Counted from the first letter of the stretch, positions 1 to 8,790 are shown. The stretch: 64,000 bases of DNA from Rhodopseudomonas sp. BR0M22 (GCF_010907035.1 NZ_QUMK01000019.1:1-64000), one strand, 5' to 3'. A program made the numbers and translations. The notes: generated from the sequence alone by a model not told the origin.

Positions 1-17
1 CTCCAGGGGAGGGTCAA

Positions 18-42
18 CCTCGGGGTAGCCCCTGTGCCGAGG
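18..42. other. short hairpin upstream of chorismate mutase
   Basis: CCTCGG and CCGAGG arms enclose a smaller GGGG/CCCC pairing. It lies about 80 bases before the first gene. It could be a terminator of a gene outside the window or a leader structure. There is no T-tract and no other support. Confidence 0.25.
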
Positions 43-119
43 GTAAATTCCTTTGCGTTCAATCGTCTGGTTTCCTAAGCAGAAGGTCGCATCGCGTCTC
101 GCCTGAAGGTTCTAAAGCA

Positions 120-965
120 ATGACCAAGCCGCCCTCGCCGCCGTCGCTCGCCGACCTGCGCCAGGAGATCGACAGCATCGACGAGCAGGTGCACCGGCTG
201 TTGATGCAGCGCGGCGACATCATCGACCGGCTGATCGCGGTGAAGCAGACCCAGGAGGTCGGCTCGGCGTTCCGCCCGGCCCGCGAGGCCGACATGATGC
301 GGCGGCTGGTGCAGCGCCACCACGGCATCCTGCCGCTCGACACCGTCGAGAGCATTTGGCGGGTCATCATCGCCACTTTTACCTATGTGCAGGCGCCATT
401 CTCCGTGCACGCCGACCAGTCGCTCGGCGAGTCGGCGATGCGGGATTCCGCCCGCTTCCATTTCGGCTTCACCGTGCCTTACGTCGCGCATTTCTCCGCC
501 TCCGCGGCGGTCGAAGCCGTGGCGAAATCCAAGGGCGATCTGGCGCTGGTGTCGGCGACCTCGGGCAACAATCCTTGGTGGCTGGCGCTGGAAGCCGATG
601 GCGCGCCGAAGATCATCGCCCGGCTGCCGTTCATCGAGCGCGCCGACCACCCGGCCGCGCTGCCGGTCTTCGTGGTGTCCCGGGTCGCCGACAGCGCCAT
701 GGTCACCGAGGTCGAGACCTGGAGCATCCGGGTCTCGGGCTGGAACGCCGACACCGCCCGGGCGCTGTCGCCGCTGGCCGACGTCGTGGCGGTGCCGGAT
801 ACCGCTTTTGACGGCGCCGCCCTGCTGGTGTCGATTCCAGCGCCCAGCGGCCTCGATCAGATCAAGGCTGCCCTGATCGCAGCGGGGGCCTCCCTCCGTT
901 CGTCGGCCCTCGTCGGCAGCCACGCAAGGCGCTATACGGTGCCCCCGAGCGGCAAGTCCGCGTAA
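120..965 (+). CDS. chorismate mutase (AroQ type) with C-terminal prephenate dehydratase-like region
   Basis: Converts chorismate to prephenate, the branch point to phenylalanine and tyrosine. Residues about 9-95 form an AroQ helical domain with the expected active-site series R14, R31, K42, R55/E56 and Q91. The remaining 185 residues resemble the substrate-binding fold of prephenate dehydratases, but I could not see a clear catalytic TRF motif, so dehydratase activity is uncertain. At 281 aa it is far longer than a stand-alone mutase (about 90 aa). The start follows a weak GAAGG site. hisC and prephenate dehydrogenase follow on the same strand, which supports a role in aromatic amino acid synthesis. 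Confidence 0.85.
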   Translation: MTKPPSPPSLADLRQEIDSIDEQVHRLLMQRGDIIDRLIAVKQTQEVGSAFRPAREADMMRRLVQRHHGILPLDTVESIWRVIIATFTYVQAPFSVHADQSLGESAMRDSARFHFGFTVPYVAHFSASAAVEAVAKSKGDLALVSATSGNNPWWLALEADGAPKIIARLPFIERADHPAALPVFVVSRVADSAMVTEVETWSIRVSGWNADTARALSPLADVVAVPDTAFDGAALLVSIPAPSGLDQIKAALIAAGASLRSSALVGSHARRYTVPPSGKSA

Positions 966-1007
966 TTACCGGACCTCAGCCGCCCGACTTTTTTTCCGGA
1001 GTTGACG

Positions 1008-2105
1008 ATGTCACGTCCCGTGCCGAATCCCGGCATCCTCGATATTGCGCCCTACACCCCTGGCAAAAGCCCGGTGGCCGAACCCGGCCGCAAGGTGTTC
1101 AAGCTCTCGGCCAACGAGACCCCGTTCGGCCCGTCGCCGCACGCGATCGCGGCCTATAAGAGCGCGGCGGATCATCTCGAGGACTATCCGGAAGGCACCT
1201 CGCGGATCCTGCGCGAGGCGATCGGCAAGGCCTACGGCCTCGATCCCGACCGCATCATCTGCGGCGCCGGCTCGGACGAGATCCTCAACCTGCTGGCGCA
1301 CACTTATCTGGCGCCGGGCGACGAGGCGATCTCGAGCCAGCACGGCTTCCTGGTGTACCCGATCGCCACGCTGGCGAACGGCGCCAAGAACGTGGTGGCG
1401 CCCGAGAAGAACCTGACCACCGACGTCGACGCCATGCTGGCGGCGGTGACGCCGAACACCAAGCTGGTGTGGCTCGCCAACCCGAACAATCCGACCGGCA
1501 CCTACATCCCGTTCGACGAGGTGAAGCGGTTGCGCGCTGGCCTGCCCAGCCATGTCGTGCTGGTGCTCGACGCCGCCTATGCCGACTACGTGATGAAGAA
1601 CGACTACGAGCTCGGTATCGAGCTGGTGTCGACCACCGAGAACACCGTGCTGACCCACACCTTCTCCAAGGTGCATGGCCTTGCCGCGCTGCGGATCGGC
1701 TGGATGTTCGGCCCGGCCAATATCGTCGATGCGGTCAACCGCATCCGCGGGCCGTTCAACGTCTCGGTGCCGGCGCAGCTCGCTGCGGTGGCGGCGATCC
1801 AGGACACCGGCCATGTCGAGCGCTCGCGCGCCCACACCGACAAATGGCGCAACCAGCTCGCCGAAGAGCTGACCAGGCTCGGGCTGACCGTGACGCCGAG
1901 CGTGTGCAACTTCGTGCTGATCCACTTCCCGACCACCAAGGGCAAGACCGCGGCGGACGCCGACGCGTTCCTGACCAAACGTGGCCTGGTGCTGCGCGCA
2001 CTCAACAATTACGGCCTGCCGCATGCGCTGCGCATGACCATCGGCACCGACGAAGCCAACGCGCTGGCGCTCGATAACTTGCGCGAGTTCATGGGCCAGC
2101 CATGA
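1008..2105 (+). CDS. hisC: histidinol-phosphate aminotransferase (HisC family)
   Basis: Fold-type I PLP aminotransferase of 365 aa, the usual HisC length. It shows the N-terminal [11 protein letters not shown] substrate motif, NPNNPTGT, and the PLP lysine K221 in [20 protein letters not shown] at 1002 lies in frame, but GGAG at 998-1001 is correctly spaced only for the ATG at 1008. It sits between chorismate mutase and prephenate dehydrogenase and overlaps the latter by four bases. HisC paralogues in alphaproteobacteria often serve as aromatic aminotransferases, so this copy probably transaminates prephenate, phenylpyruvate or 4-hydroxyphenylpyruvate as well as, or instead of, imidazole-acetol phosphate (inference from context). 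Confidence 0.93.
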   Translation: MSRPVPNPGILDIAPYTPGKSPVAEPGRKVFKLSANETPFGPSPHAIAAYKSAADHLEDYPEGTSRILREAIGKAYGLDPDRIICGAGSDEILNLLAHTYLAPGDEAISSQHGFLVYPIATLANGAKNVVAPEKNLTTDVDAMLAAVTPNTKLVWLANPNNPTGTYIPFDEVKRLRAGLPSHVVLVLDAAYADYVMKNDYELGIELVSTTENTVLTHTFSKVHGLAALRIGWMFGPANIVDAVNRIRGPFNVSVPAQLAAVAAIQDTGHVERSRAHTDKWRNQLAEELTRLGLTVTPSVCNFVLIHFPTTKGKTAADADAFLTKRGLVLRALNNYGLPHALRMTIGTDEANALALDNLREFMGQP

Positions 2106-3043
2106 ACTCTGCGCCGATGTTTCGCAAAGTCGCGCTAATCGGCTTCGGCCTGATTGGTGGATCAATCGCGCGTGGAGCGAAGTCGCTAGGCCTCGCCGGC
2201 GAGATCGTGACCACCGCGCGTTCGGAATCGACCCGGGCGCGGGTGCGCGAACTCGGCATCGTCGACCACGTGGTCGAGAGCAACGCCGAAGCCGCCGACG
2301 GTGCCGATCTCATTATCCTCTGCATCCCGGTCGGCGCCTGCGGCGATGTCGCCAAGGAGATCGCGCCGCATCTCAAGCATGGCGCGATCGTCTCCGACGT
2401 CGGCTCGGTCAAGGCCGCGGTCGTCAAGGCGATGGCGCCGTTCCTGCCGGAGGACGTTCACTTCGTGCCGGCGCATCCGGTCGCCGGCACCGAGAATTCG
2501 GGTCCTGACTCCGGCTTCGCCGAGCTGTTCATCAATCGCTGGTGCATTCTGACCCCGCCCGAAGGCACCAACGCCGAGGCGACCGAAAAGCTCGCCGCGT
2601 TCTGGCGCGCGCTCGGCGCCAATGTCGAGATCATGACGCCCGAGCACCACGATCTGGTGCTCGCGGTGACCAGCCATCTGCCGCATCTGATCGCCTATAC
2701 GATCGTGTCGACCGCCGAAGAACTCGAAGGCGTGACGCAGTCGGAAGTGCTGAAGTTCTCGGCCGGCGGTTTTCGCGATTTCACCCGCATCGCCGCGTCC
2801 GACCCGACGATGTGGCGCGACGTGTTCCTGACCAACAAGGACGCGGTGCTGGAGATGCTCGGCGAATTCCAGGAAGATCTGTCGAAGCTGACCCGCGCCA
2901 TCCGTCGCGGCGACGGCGACGCGCTGTTCGATCACTTCACCCGCACCCGCGCCATCCGCCGCGGCATCGTCCAGATCGGTCAGGACGAAGCCGCCCCGGA
3001 CTTCGGGCGGCGGCACAAGCAACTCGGCAAGGCGGCGGAGTAG
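2102..3043 (+). CDS. tyrC: prephenate/arogenate dehydrogenase
   Basis: NAD(P)-dependent oxidative decarboxylation of prephenate or arogenate toward tyrosine. A Rossmann motif [11 protein letters not shown] lies at about residues 10-20. [14 protein letters not shown] and SHLPHLIAY are characteristic of the TyrA family. Its 313 aa fit the family without an extra mutase or ACT domain. The ATG overlaps the hisC stop as ATGA, so translation is probably coupled. Chorismate mutase, aminotransferase and dehydrogenase together make a compact tyrosine/phenylalanine operon. Confidence 0.93.
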   Translation: MNSAPMFRKVALIGFGLIGGSIARGAKSLGLAGEIVTTARSESTRARVRELGIVDHVVESNAEAADGADLIILCIPVGACGDVAKEIAPHLKHGAIVSDVGSVKAAVVKAMAPFLPEDVHFVPAHPVAGTENSGPDSGFAELFINRWCILTPPEGTNAEATEKLAAFWRALGANVEIMTPEHHDLVLAVTSHLPHLIAYTIVSTAEELEGVTQSEVLKFSAGGFRDFTRIAASDPTMWRDVFLTNKDAVLEMLGEFQEDLSKLTRAIRRGDGDALFDHFTRTRAIRRGIVQIGQDEAAPDFGRRHKQLGKAAE

Positions 3044-3274
3044 CCGCGGCGCGCTTGCATTCGGCGCCGTGCCCGGGACGCGCCGCGGCATGCAGCGCCG
3101 TCCACAAGCCCAAGCGCCTGAGCATGACGGCGTGCGGGTTGGGGTGCGGCGCGTTGGACACTGTCTTCACAATCGGGAACAGATTGTGATCGGCCGCACA
3201 GGCCGCGCCGCTTGAACATGCCCGCCCCGGCATGATGCACTCTGCCGCATCTCTTAAGCGGCGGACCTGTTGCC

Positions 3275-3853
3275 ATGATCGCCGGACGACCGGCTCCCGA
3301 ACTGATCGCCCGGATCAATGCCGAGCATCTGCTGACGACGCCACTCGTGCCCGCCGATCTGCTCTTCGTGTTCGGCACCCGCGACGGCGTGAGCGAACGC
3401 ATCGATGCCGCCTATCGGCTGTGGCGCGACGGTTATTGCCGCCGGCTGATCGTCAGCGGCGGGATGACGCCCGGCGCGGACCGGACGGAATGCGACATCA
3501 TCAAGGGCGGCATCGTCGCGCGCGGCGTTCCGGCCGACGTCATCCTGGAAGAGCATCGCGCCACCAACACCGGCGAGAACGTGATCTTCTCGCTGCCGCT
3601 GATCGCCCGCCATGTCGGATTGGACAACGTCCGCTCGGTGATCTGCCTCGGCAATCTCTGGACCGCGCGGCGCTACCCGATGACGCTGCACCGCCACTGG
3701 CCCGCGCCGACAAAGATGCTCGTGACCGTGAATCACTACGCCACGCCCGACGAGCTCTGGCATACCGATCCGGAGCTTTGCGCGCGCGTCCTCGGCGAAT
3801 GGCACAAGATCGAGCCGTACAAAGCCCGCGGCTTCATCGCCGACTGGCCATGA
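3275..3853 (+). CDS. YdcF/SanA-like DUF218 protein
   Basis: A 192-aa protein matching the DUF218 fold: LLFVFGTRDGVSERIDAAY near the N-terminus, LIVSGGMTPG at about residues 60-70, and EEHRATNTGENVIFS, the conserved acidic/Asn segment. The family includes YdcF, which binds S-adenosylmethionine, and membrane SanA/ElyC proteins involved in envelope integrity. This copy has no transmembrane segment and so looks cytoplasmic. Its substrate is unknown. It is separated from the aromatic operon by 230 bases without an evident gene and probably has its own promoter. Confidence 0.75.
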   Translation: MIAGRPAPELIARINAEHLLTTPLVPADLLFVFGTRDGVSERIDAAYRLWRDGYCRRLIVSGGMTPGADRTECDIIKGGIVARGVPADVILEEHRATNTGENVIFSLPLIARHVGLDNVRSVICLGNLWTARRYPMTLHRHWPAPTKMLVTVNHYATPDELWHTDPELCARVLGEWHKIEPYKARGFIADWP

Positions 3854-3911
3854 ACGTAGCGCGCCAGCATGACGTGTGCTGCGACGGCCCGATGGCACAC
3901 TCTCTCCGCCG

Positions 3912-4060
3912 TCGTTCCGGGGCGCGCGAAGCGCGAGCCCGGAATCCATAACCACCGTGCGCACGGCTCGCACAGCGCGGCCACGCCGTACGCCACCCCG
4001 AGTCCCGGGGATATGGATTCCGGACAGCCTCGCTACGCTCGGCTTCCGGAATGACGGCAG
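3912..4060. repeat. family A extragenic palindrome (CCGGAATCC type)
   Basis: Long imperfect inverted repeat: TTCCGGGGCGCG, an inner hairpin, CCCGGAATCCATA, then GGATATGGATTCCGGA, a second hairpin and TTCCGGAATGACG. The same architecture recurs at 31954-32162, 47924-48126 and 52150-52249. Together with the next repeat it fills the 387-base gap between the YdcF-like gene and the small antitoxin-like gene, and no other gene is visible there. Confidence 0.75.
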
Positions 4061-4085
4061 TGAGGTCGTGTATACTCCATACCGT

Positions 4086-4193
4086 CGTCACCGGGCTTGA
4101 CCCGTTCGACCCATCGCTTGGACGATGGGGACGATTGAATTGCCGATTGAGGTCGATTTGAAGTGGATGCGCGGGTCAAGCCCGCACATGACG
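4086..4193. repeat. inverted-repeat element (GGGCTTGACCCG type)
   Basis: CGTCACCGGGCTTGACCCG at 4086-4104 is matched by the inverted GCGGGTCAAGCCCGCACATGACG at 4171-4193. The internal segment contains a second small palindrome (CCCATCG...CGATGGGG). Only one copy was seen in this window. It resembles the short mobile palindromes common in rhizobial genomes. Confidence 0.6.
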
Positions 4194-4240
4194 CCGAGGG
4201 TGCCAAGATACCCCGTTCCGTTCGCACATGAGGAAAACCA

Positions 4241-4423
4241 ATGCCTGCGAAAATGCGCGCTTTGGGCAGCGACTTGAAGAAAGTCGACGCCCACGTCATC
4301 ACGCCGGAAGAGTACGAGGAAATCCCTGAACTCACCGACGAATGGTTCGCGCGTGCCGACCTCTATCACGGCGGGAAGCTGATCAGTCGCGGGCGACAGA
4401 AGGCGGACGACAACAAGCCGTAG
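4241..4423 (+). CDS. truncated BrnA-like antitoxin fragment
   Basis: A 60-aa ORF preceded by a GAGGA-like site. It reads ALGSDLKKVDAHVITPEEYEE, then IPELTDEWFARADLYHGG and ISRGRQK. This looks like the N-terminal half of BrnA/DUF4415-type antitoxins, which normally continue after the RGRPK segment into a ribbon-helix-helix DNA-binding tail. Here the frame stops at once, so the DNA-binding part is missing, and no BrnT-like toxin gene flanks it. Together with the neighbouring IS110 remnant and REP transposase it looks like a decayed accessory locus. The family assignment is from memory of the motif. Confidence 0.45.
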   Translation: MPAKMRALGSDLKKVDAHVITPEEYEEIPELTDEWFARADLYHGGKLISRGRQKADDNKP

Positions 4424-4429
4424 CAACCA

Positions 4430-4572
4430 TTAAGGCGCGATCGGTTTTTCCACCCATGGGGAGCCGCGCTGGACGACGGTGTTGGCGTAGATGAGGAGCT
4501 TGCGGGCACAGGCGACCAAGACGTAGTTGTGCGCGTAGCCCCTGGCTCTGAGGTGGGCGTAGAAACAGCGCT
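4430..4572 (-). pseudogene. 3' remnant of an IS110-family transposase
   Basis: The minus strand encodes FYAHLRARGYAHNYVLVAC, then ARKLLIYANTVVQRGSPW and a TAA stop complementary to 4430-4432. This matches the C-terminal end of IS110/IS116/IS902 transposases (Transposase_20), where an FY-LR-G-ALVA-RKLL-N pattern is conserved. Nothing upstream in this frame looks like transposase. The remnant ends within a few bases of the REP palindrome at 4574, so the insertion sequence was cut off at the REP/transposase unit. Confidence 0.65.
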
Positions 4573-4573
4573 G

Positions 4574-4604
4574 TAGCCCGGATGGAGCGCAGCGAAATCC
4601 GGGA
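4574..4604 (+). repeat. REP palindrome upstream of the RAYT gene
   Basis: TAGCCCGGATGGAGCGCAGC followed by GAAATCCGGGA: a REP with CCCGGAT/ATCCGGG arms and an inner GCG/CGC hairpin. Near-identical copies in both orientations lie downstream of the transposase gene (5185-5280). Confidence 0.85.
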
Positions 4605-4616
4605 CGGACTGCTACC

Positions 4617-5153
4617 ATGGTGCAGTATCGACGCAACCTTATCCCGGGCGGCACTTTCTTCTTCACGGTCGCATTGGCAGACCGCCGCAGCACGTTGCTC
4701 ATCGACCACATTGCAGGACTGCGTAGCGCCTTCCAAAAAGCCCGCCTCGACAAGCCGTTTCGAGTGGATGCGATGGTCGTTCTCCCGGACCATCTCCACG
4801 TCATCATGACATTACCCGAAGCAGATGCTGATTTTCCCGGACGCTGGAAAGCCATCAAGGCTGCATTCTCGCGTTCGGTTGCTGCTGCAATACCAACGCT
4901 TCGTCCTAACCGGCGTGGCGGCTATCGGATCTGGCAGAGCCGTTATTGGGAGCACACTGTCCGGGACGACGCAGATTTCGAGCGCTGCGCCAATTACATC
5001 CACTTCAATCCCGTCAAACACGGGCTCGTCTCCGCACCCAGGGCGTGGCCATACTCTTCGATACACCGTTACATCCGCGAGGGCATCTTGCCGACGGACT
5101 GGGGTGGCGATGGAGGTCATAACTGCATTGGTTTTGGTGAGCCGCGTGAGTGA
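4617..5153 (+). CDS. REP-associated tyrosine transposase (RAYT, Y1_Tnp)
   Basis: A 178-aa single-domain HUH nuclease of the IS200/IS605-like Y1 family thought to mobilise REP palindromes. LPDHLHVIM carries the metal-binding HUH pair H59 and H61. NYIHFNPVKHG carries the likely nucleophile Y127, and WQSRYWEHTVRDD is the usual central RAYT motif. The length is typical for the group. REPs flank it at 4574-4604 and, as an inverted pair, at 5185-5214 and 5251-5280, making a complete REPtron. The gene appears intact. The ATG sits 12 bases after the REP, so the palindrome may also lie in its leader. Confidence 0.9.
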   Translation: MVQYRRNLIPGGTFFFTVALADRRSTLLIDHIAGLRSAFQKARLDKPFRVDAMVVLPDHLHVIMTLPEADADFPGRWKAIKAAFSRSVAAAIPTLRPNRRGGYRIWQSRYWEHTVRDDADFERCANYIHFNPVKHGLVSAPRAWPYSSIHRYIREGILPTDWGGDGGHNCIGFGEPRE

Positions 5154-5184
5154 TTGCAGTCCCAAATCGAGTCATCGACCTTCG

Positions 5185-5280
5185 TAGCCTGGATGGAGCG
5201 AAGCGTAATCCTGGTCGATCAGGGACCAGAACCATCGTTTAGCTCGCGATCCCGGATTGCGCTTCGCTTCATCCGGGCTA
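5185..5280. repeat. inverted pair of REPs (BIME-like) downstream of RAYT
   Basis: TAGCCTGGATGGAGCGAAGC (5185 on) and its inverted partner CCCGGATTGCGCTTCGCTTC ending in ATCCGGGCTA (5251-5280) are separated by about 36 bases. The arms match the REP before the transposase. The element lies between the convergent RAYT and corA genes and may act as a bidirectional terminator. Confidence 0.85.
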
Positions 5281-5294
5281 CCGACCTCAGCCCA

Positions 5295-6275
5295 TCACAA
5301 CCACTTCTTCCACTTGAAGAACATGTACGGCAGCACCGCGGCCAGCAGCATCATGCCGAGAGCCATGGTGTAGCCGTGCTGCCATTCGAGTTCGGGCATG
5401 ATCTTGAAGTTCATGCCGTAGATCGAGGCGATCAGGGTCGGCGGCATCAGGACGACGGCCATCACCGAGAACAGCTTGATGATGTTGTTCTGCTCGAGAT
5501 TGACGACGCCGAGCATCGCATCGAGCGTGAAGGTGATCTTGTTCGACAGGTAGCTGGCGTGGTCGGTCAGCGACAGCACGTCGCGCTGCATGGTCTTGAG
5601 CTGGGCGCGCAGATCCTTCGGCCGCTTGATGCCCTCGCCTTCCACCGACAGGAACGCCACCACCCGGCCGATCGACACCAGGCTCTCGCGCACCTTGGAG
5701 ACCAGGTCGCCCTTGCGGCCGATCGCGATCAGGATGTCGGAATAGCGCTTGGGGTGGCCGGTGCGGGCCGCCCCCTCCGGCTCGAAGATCTGCCGGCTGA
5801 CGTCGTCGACGTCGGCGCCGGCGCGCTCCAGGATGTCGGCGCAGCGGTCGATCACCGCGTCGAGCAGTTCGAACAGCACGAACTCGCCGCTGCTGCCCGA
5901 GCCCGGTGCCCGCGCCAGCCGGCTCTCGACCACTGCGAACGGCCGCGGCTCGTCGTAGCGCACCGTCACCAGCCGCCGGCCGGCCAGAATGAAGGTGACC
6001 GGCGACAGCCGCGGCGAGGTGGTGTCGGCGCCGCACATCAAGCTGGCGGTCATGTAGCGGGCGCCGTTCTCGATATAGAGACGACTGGAGATCTCGATCT
6101 CCTGCATGTCTTCCCGGGTCGGAACTTCGATCCGCGCCAGCCGCTCCACCGCCTTGTCCTCGTCCGGAGTCGGGCGATCGAGATCGACCCACACCGTGTC
6201 CTCAGGCAGCGCGTCCAGATCCTCCGCGGTGGCGCGCTTCAGGATGGCTTCGGCGGGGGCGAAGAAAGCAAGCAT
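5295..6275 (-). CDS. corA: CorA-family magnesium/divalent cation channel
   Basis: Inner-membrane pentameric Mg2+ (Co2+/Ni2+) channel of 326 aa. A large soluble N-terminal funnel is followed by two C-terminal membrane helices, the first ending in the diagnostic YGMNF (GMN at 287-289) and the second in ALGMMLLAAVLPYMFFKWKKWL. The basic C-terminal tail is typical. It is convergent with the RAYT gene and monocistronic. About 340 bases separate its start from the divergently placed L,D-transpeptidase gene. Confidence 0.93.
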   Translation of the reverse strand: MLAFFAPAEAILKRATAEDLDALPEDTVWVDLDRPTPDEDKAVERLARIEVPTREDMQEIEISSRLYIENGARYMTASLMCGADTTSPRLSPVTFILAGRRLVTVRYDEPRPFAVVESRLARAPGSGSSGEFVLFELLDAVIDRCADILERAGADVDDVSRQIFEPEGAARTGHPKRYSDILIAIGRKGDLVSKVRESLVSIGRVVAFLSVEGEGIKRPKDLRAQLKTMQRDVLSLTDHASYLSNKITFTLDAMLGVVNLEQNNIIKLFSVMAVVLMPPTLIASIYGMNFKIMPELEWQHGYTMALGMMLLAAVLPYMFFKWKKWL

Positions 6276-6617
6276 GGCAACTCCAGGCTGGGAACATGTT
6301 CGAGGCGGAAGGGCGAGCGGCGCCGGTCTGGCAGCGCCGGCATCGGCTCGATGCGGCGAGGGTACTTACGTATTTTGTGGCCAGGGCGTGGCAGCGCCAT
6401 GACAATCTGCACCAAGGCGCCACAACTGTTGCCCGAAAATTAGTCGGGGGTCAGATGTGATGCGGCAGAAATGCAACAACACCGGCATCTCGTTACGAAC
6501 CACTCGCCGTAATGCTGGCAAACCAGGCCATTTGCGAGATACTAACAGGCAGAATCGTGGAGTTTTGCGATGCCTCCCGGCGCGCGGTTGCGCGCCCGAT
6601 CGTGATTGGAATTCAGA

Positions 6618-7301
6618 ATGGCCTTGAACCGAACCAAGCTGGGATTGCTGGCCCTTGCCGGTCTGCTGCTGTCGGGTTGCATGCAGACCACCTACCAGGC
6701 CGCCCCGGAAGCCAACCTCAAACCCAACGACAAGGCCCAACTCGCCAAGGCGCGCTATGCCAAGGTGTCGGTGCCGGAGCCGTTCCGCCGCGCGATCGTG
6801 GATTATCATCGCAAGGAAGCTCCCGGCACCATCGTGGTCGATTCGGACAACCACTTTCTGTACTACGTGCTCGATAACGGCAAGGCGATCCGCTACGGCG
6901 TGACCGTGGGCGAAGAAGCGCTGGCGTTCTCCGGCATCGCGCGCGTCGGCAACATGGCCGAATGGCCGAAATGGACCCCAACCGCCGACATTCACAAGCG
7001 GATCGAAGGCCTGCCGTCCTCGGTGCCCGGCGGCATCGACAACCCGCTCGGCGCCCGCGCACTGTATCTCTACCAGGGCAATCGCGACACCCTGTTCCGG
7101 ATCCACGGCACCAACCAGCCGGAATATATCGGCGCCTCGATCTCCTCGGGCTGCATCCGCATGACCAACGAGGACGTCATCGACCTGTACAGCAAGGTCA
7201 AGATGGGCACGATCGTGGTGGTGCTCGACCGCAAGCAGGGCGACTCCCCGGTCAATTCGCGGATGGCGCTCCAGGGCGGCAGCGGAACCGCGATGCAGTA
7301 A
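6618..7301 (+). CDS. L,D-transpeptidase lipoprotein (YkuD domain)
   Basis: Periplasmic peptidoglycan cross-linking or lipoprotein-anchoring enzyme of 227 aa. The N-terminal signal ends in the lipobox LLSGC with lipidated C21. The YkuD motif is complete, with H163 in HGTNQPEYIG and catalytic C179 in ISSGCIRM. An in-frame TTG lies at 6606, but the ATG at 6618 places a normal lipoprotein signal at the start. A strong intrinsic terminator follows. ErfK/YbiS-type enzymes form 3-3 cross-links, which are abundant in Rhizobiales walls. Confidence 0.92.
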   Translation: MALNRTKLGLLALAGLLLSGCMQTTYQAAPEANLKPNDKAQLAKARYAKVSVPEPFRRAIVDYHRKEAPGTIVVDSDNHFLYYVLDNGKAIRYGVTVGEEALAFSGIARVGNMAEWPKWTPTADIHKRIEGLPSSVPGGIDNPLGARALYLYQGNRDTLFRIHGTNQPEYIGASISSGCIRMTNEDVIDLYSKVKMGTIVVVLDRKQGDSPVNSRMALQGGSGTAMQ

Positions 7302-7333
7302 AGCGCTCCGCGCGCATCACCGATAGAGCTTGC

Positions 7334-7361
7334 AAAAGCGCCGGTTCGCCGGCGCTTTTTT
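7334..7361 (+). terminator. intrinsic terminator after the L,D-transpeptidase gene
   Basis: An 11-bp perfect stem AAAAGCGCCGG / CCGGCGCTTTT with a TTCG tetraloop is followed by a run of T. It lies 33 bases past the stop codon. The A-rich 5' arm could let it work in the other direction too, for the convergent extensin-like gene. Confidence 0.92.
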
Positions 7362-7439
7362 ATTGCGCGCTAAGTTGGTGGTGGCGCTTGGGCCGTGCTC
7401 CACATTGCCCGCTACCGAGCTCGGCATCGCACCCGGCAC

Positions 7440-7611
7440 AGAGCGCTCCCTCGCCCCGCTCTTCGCGGGGAGAGGGCTGGGGTGAGAGGCGGACGCAAGC
7501 ACTTGAGTCTCGGCGTTGCGGAAGCGCCCCTCACCCGACCGGCTTCACTTCGCTCCCCCGGTCGACCTCTCCCCGCGCGCGAGGAGAGGTCAGCATCACC
7601 GCGGGGAGAGG
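7440..7611. repeat. family B-like GC palindromes (CTCACCC / GGGGAGAGG)
   Basis: Several interleaved palindromes built from CCTCGCCCCGC, GCGGGGAGAGGGCTGGGGTGAG, CCCCTCACCCGACC and GACCTCTCCCCGCGCG. They are divergent relatives of the sharper copies at 10464, 11855 and 30754. With the terminator they fill the 310-base gap between the convergent L,D-transpeptidase and extensin-like genes. No gene is visible here. Confidence 0.6.
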
Positions 7612-8679
7612 TTAAGCGGGCGGCCGTGCCGGCGCTGGCTTGCCGCGGACCGAGGGCTTTGCCGCCGGCGCGGTTCGCGGTGTGAGATCGATCGGTTTGG
7701 TGGCGGCCGGCTTGGATGCGGCCTTGGCCTTGGCGCGCTTGGCCGGTTTCGGCGGCGGAGGCGGCGCGGGCTCCGCCTGTTCGCGTTCGGCCGTCTCGGC
7801 CGGCACCGGCTCGGCGGCTTCCGGCTGGGGCGGCGTCGCCTGCTGCGGGCCACGCTCGTCGTCAGCGGCAACTTCGCGCGGCGGCGCCTCGGCCGGACGA
7901 GGCAACGGCATCGCCGGGGCGATTTCCGGCAGCCCCTCGTACAGCGCCCATTGGCACATCCGGTAACCGCCGCGCCGCTCGGCGAGATCGAGGTGAATGT
8001 GGTCCTCGTGGTAACCGTCCGAGCCCGGGCCGAGCACGGTGGTGAAGCGCGCGCACACCGACTGCATCACGGCCTCGCGCGCCTGCCGCGGCGCTTCGCG
8101 GTCGGTCAGCGAGATCATCCGGCCGTCCGCCAGCTTGATGCCGCGCACATCGAGCGCGTTGGCACGGCCGTGCTCGGACAGCTTGGCGCCGCGCACCCGG
8201 TTGCGGCCACGACATTCATACGCATCGAAATTGTCGAGGGCGGCGGCCCGGCTGCCGAGCGAGGTTGCGAGCGGCGCGATATCGGCCCGCACCCAATCGG
8301 CCAGCGCCCGCGCCATACCGCAGCGCACCGTCGCGGCCGGCGACACCGCGACGCGCCCGCCGTCCGGCAGGACCACGGCTTCGAGCCGCACCAGATCGGT
8401 GCCGCCGCAGCCGCCCGGCCCGGTGATATCCGGAATGCTCGGCGCGATCGCGATCTGCTCGGTCAGCGCCAGCCGGCACGCCGACGGCGGCTTGGCGGCC
8501 GGGGCCGTGGCGCCGGGCGCTGTGCCCGGCTCTGCCGGTTCCGCCGGGGCAGGCTCGGTCTCGGCGGGCTCGGCACCGGCCACGCTCGCCTGCGGCGCCG
8601 CGGCTGGGCGCGGCTTCGGCAACGGAACATGCTCGCTTGCGCGCGCGGCCGACACACCGCCCACAACCAGCGCGATCAT
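7612..8679 (-). CDS. extensin-like protein (Extensin-like_C, M15-type fold)
   Basis: A 355-aa exported protein. A short signal (MIALVVGGVSAARA) and a Pro/Ala/Glu-rich linker lead to a central Extensin_like_C domain (about residues 65-250) with conserved C-x-L near its start, VRCGMARALADW, ECRGRNRV, LSEHGRANALDVRG and GYHEDHIHLDLAERRGGYR. The His/Asp pattern resembles D-alanyl-D-alanine peptidases of family M15, so a wall hydrolase role is plausible. The C-terminal 100 residues are Pro/Lys/Ala-rich and low complexity. The start is uncertain: GGGGAG lies unusually close to the chosen ATG. The frame stays open far upstream, antisense to the acyl-CoA ligase, but that part is not coding. Confidence 0.8.
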   Translation of the reverse strand: MIALVVGGVSAARASEHVPLPKPRPAAAPQASVAGAEPAETEPAPAEPAEPGTAPGATAPAAKPPSACRLALTEQIAIAPSIPDITGPGGCGGTDLVRLEAVVLPDGGRVAVSPAATVRCGMARALADWVRADIAPLATSLGSRAAALDNFDAYECRGRNRVRGAKLSEHGRANALDVRGIKLADGRMISLTDREAPRQAREAVMQSVCARFTTVLGPGSDGYHEDHIHLDLAERRGGYRMCQWALYEGLPEIAPAMPLPRPAEAPPREVAADDERGPQQATPPQPEAAEPVPAETAEREQAEPAPPPPPKPAKRAKAKAASKPAATKPIDLTPRTAPAAKPSVRGKPAPARPPA

Positions 8680-8784
8680 CACTCCCCAGAAAGGCGCTTT
8701 GCCGCGGAGCGGCTCAAGACAAGACCGTTTTCCGTCAAGCGGGTAGGCGCTAAGGTCGGAACCAATCCCAAGGGGATAACGATC

Positions 8785-8790
8785 AGGAGG
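8785..8790 (+). promoter_or_regulatory. ribosome-binding site fixing the acyl-CoA ligase start
   Basis: A perfect AGGAGG nine bases before the ATG at 8800. It fixes the start although the reading frame is open more than 1.2 kb upstream. Confidence 0.9.
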
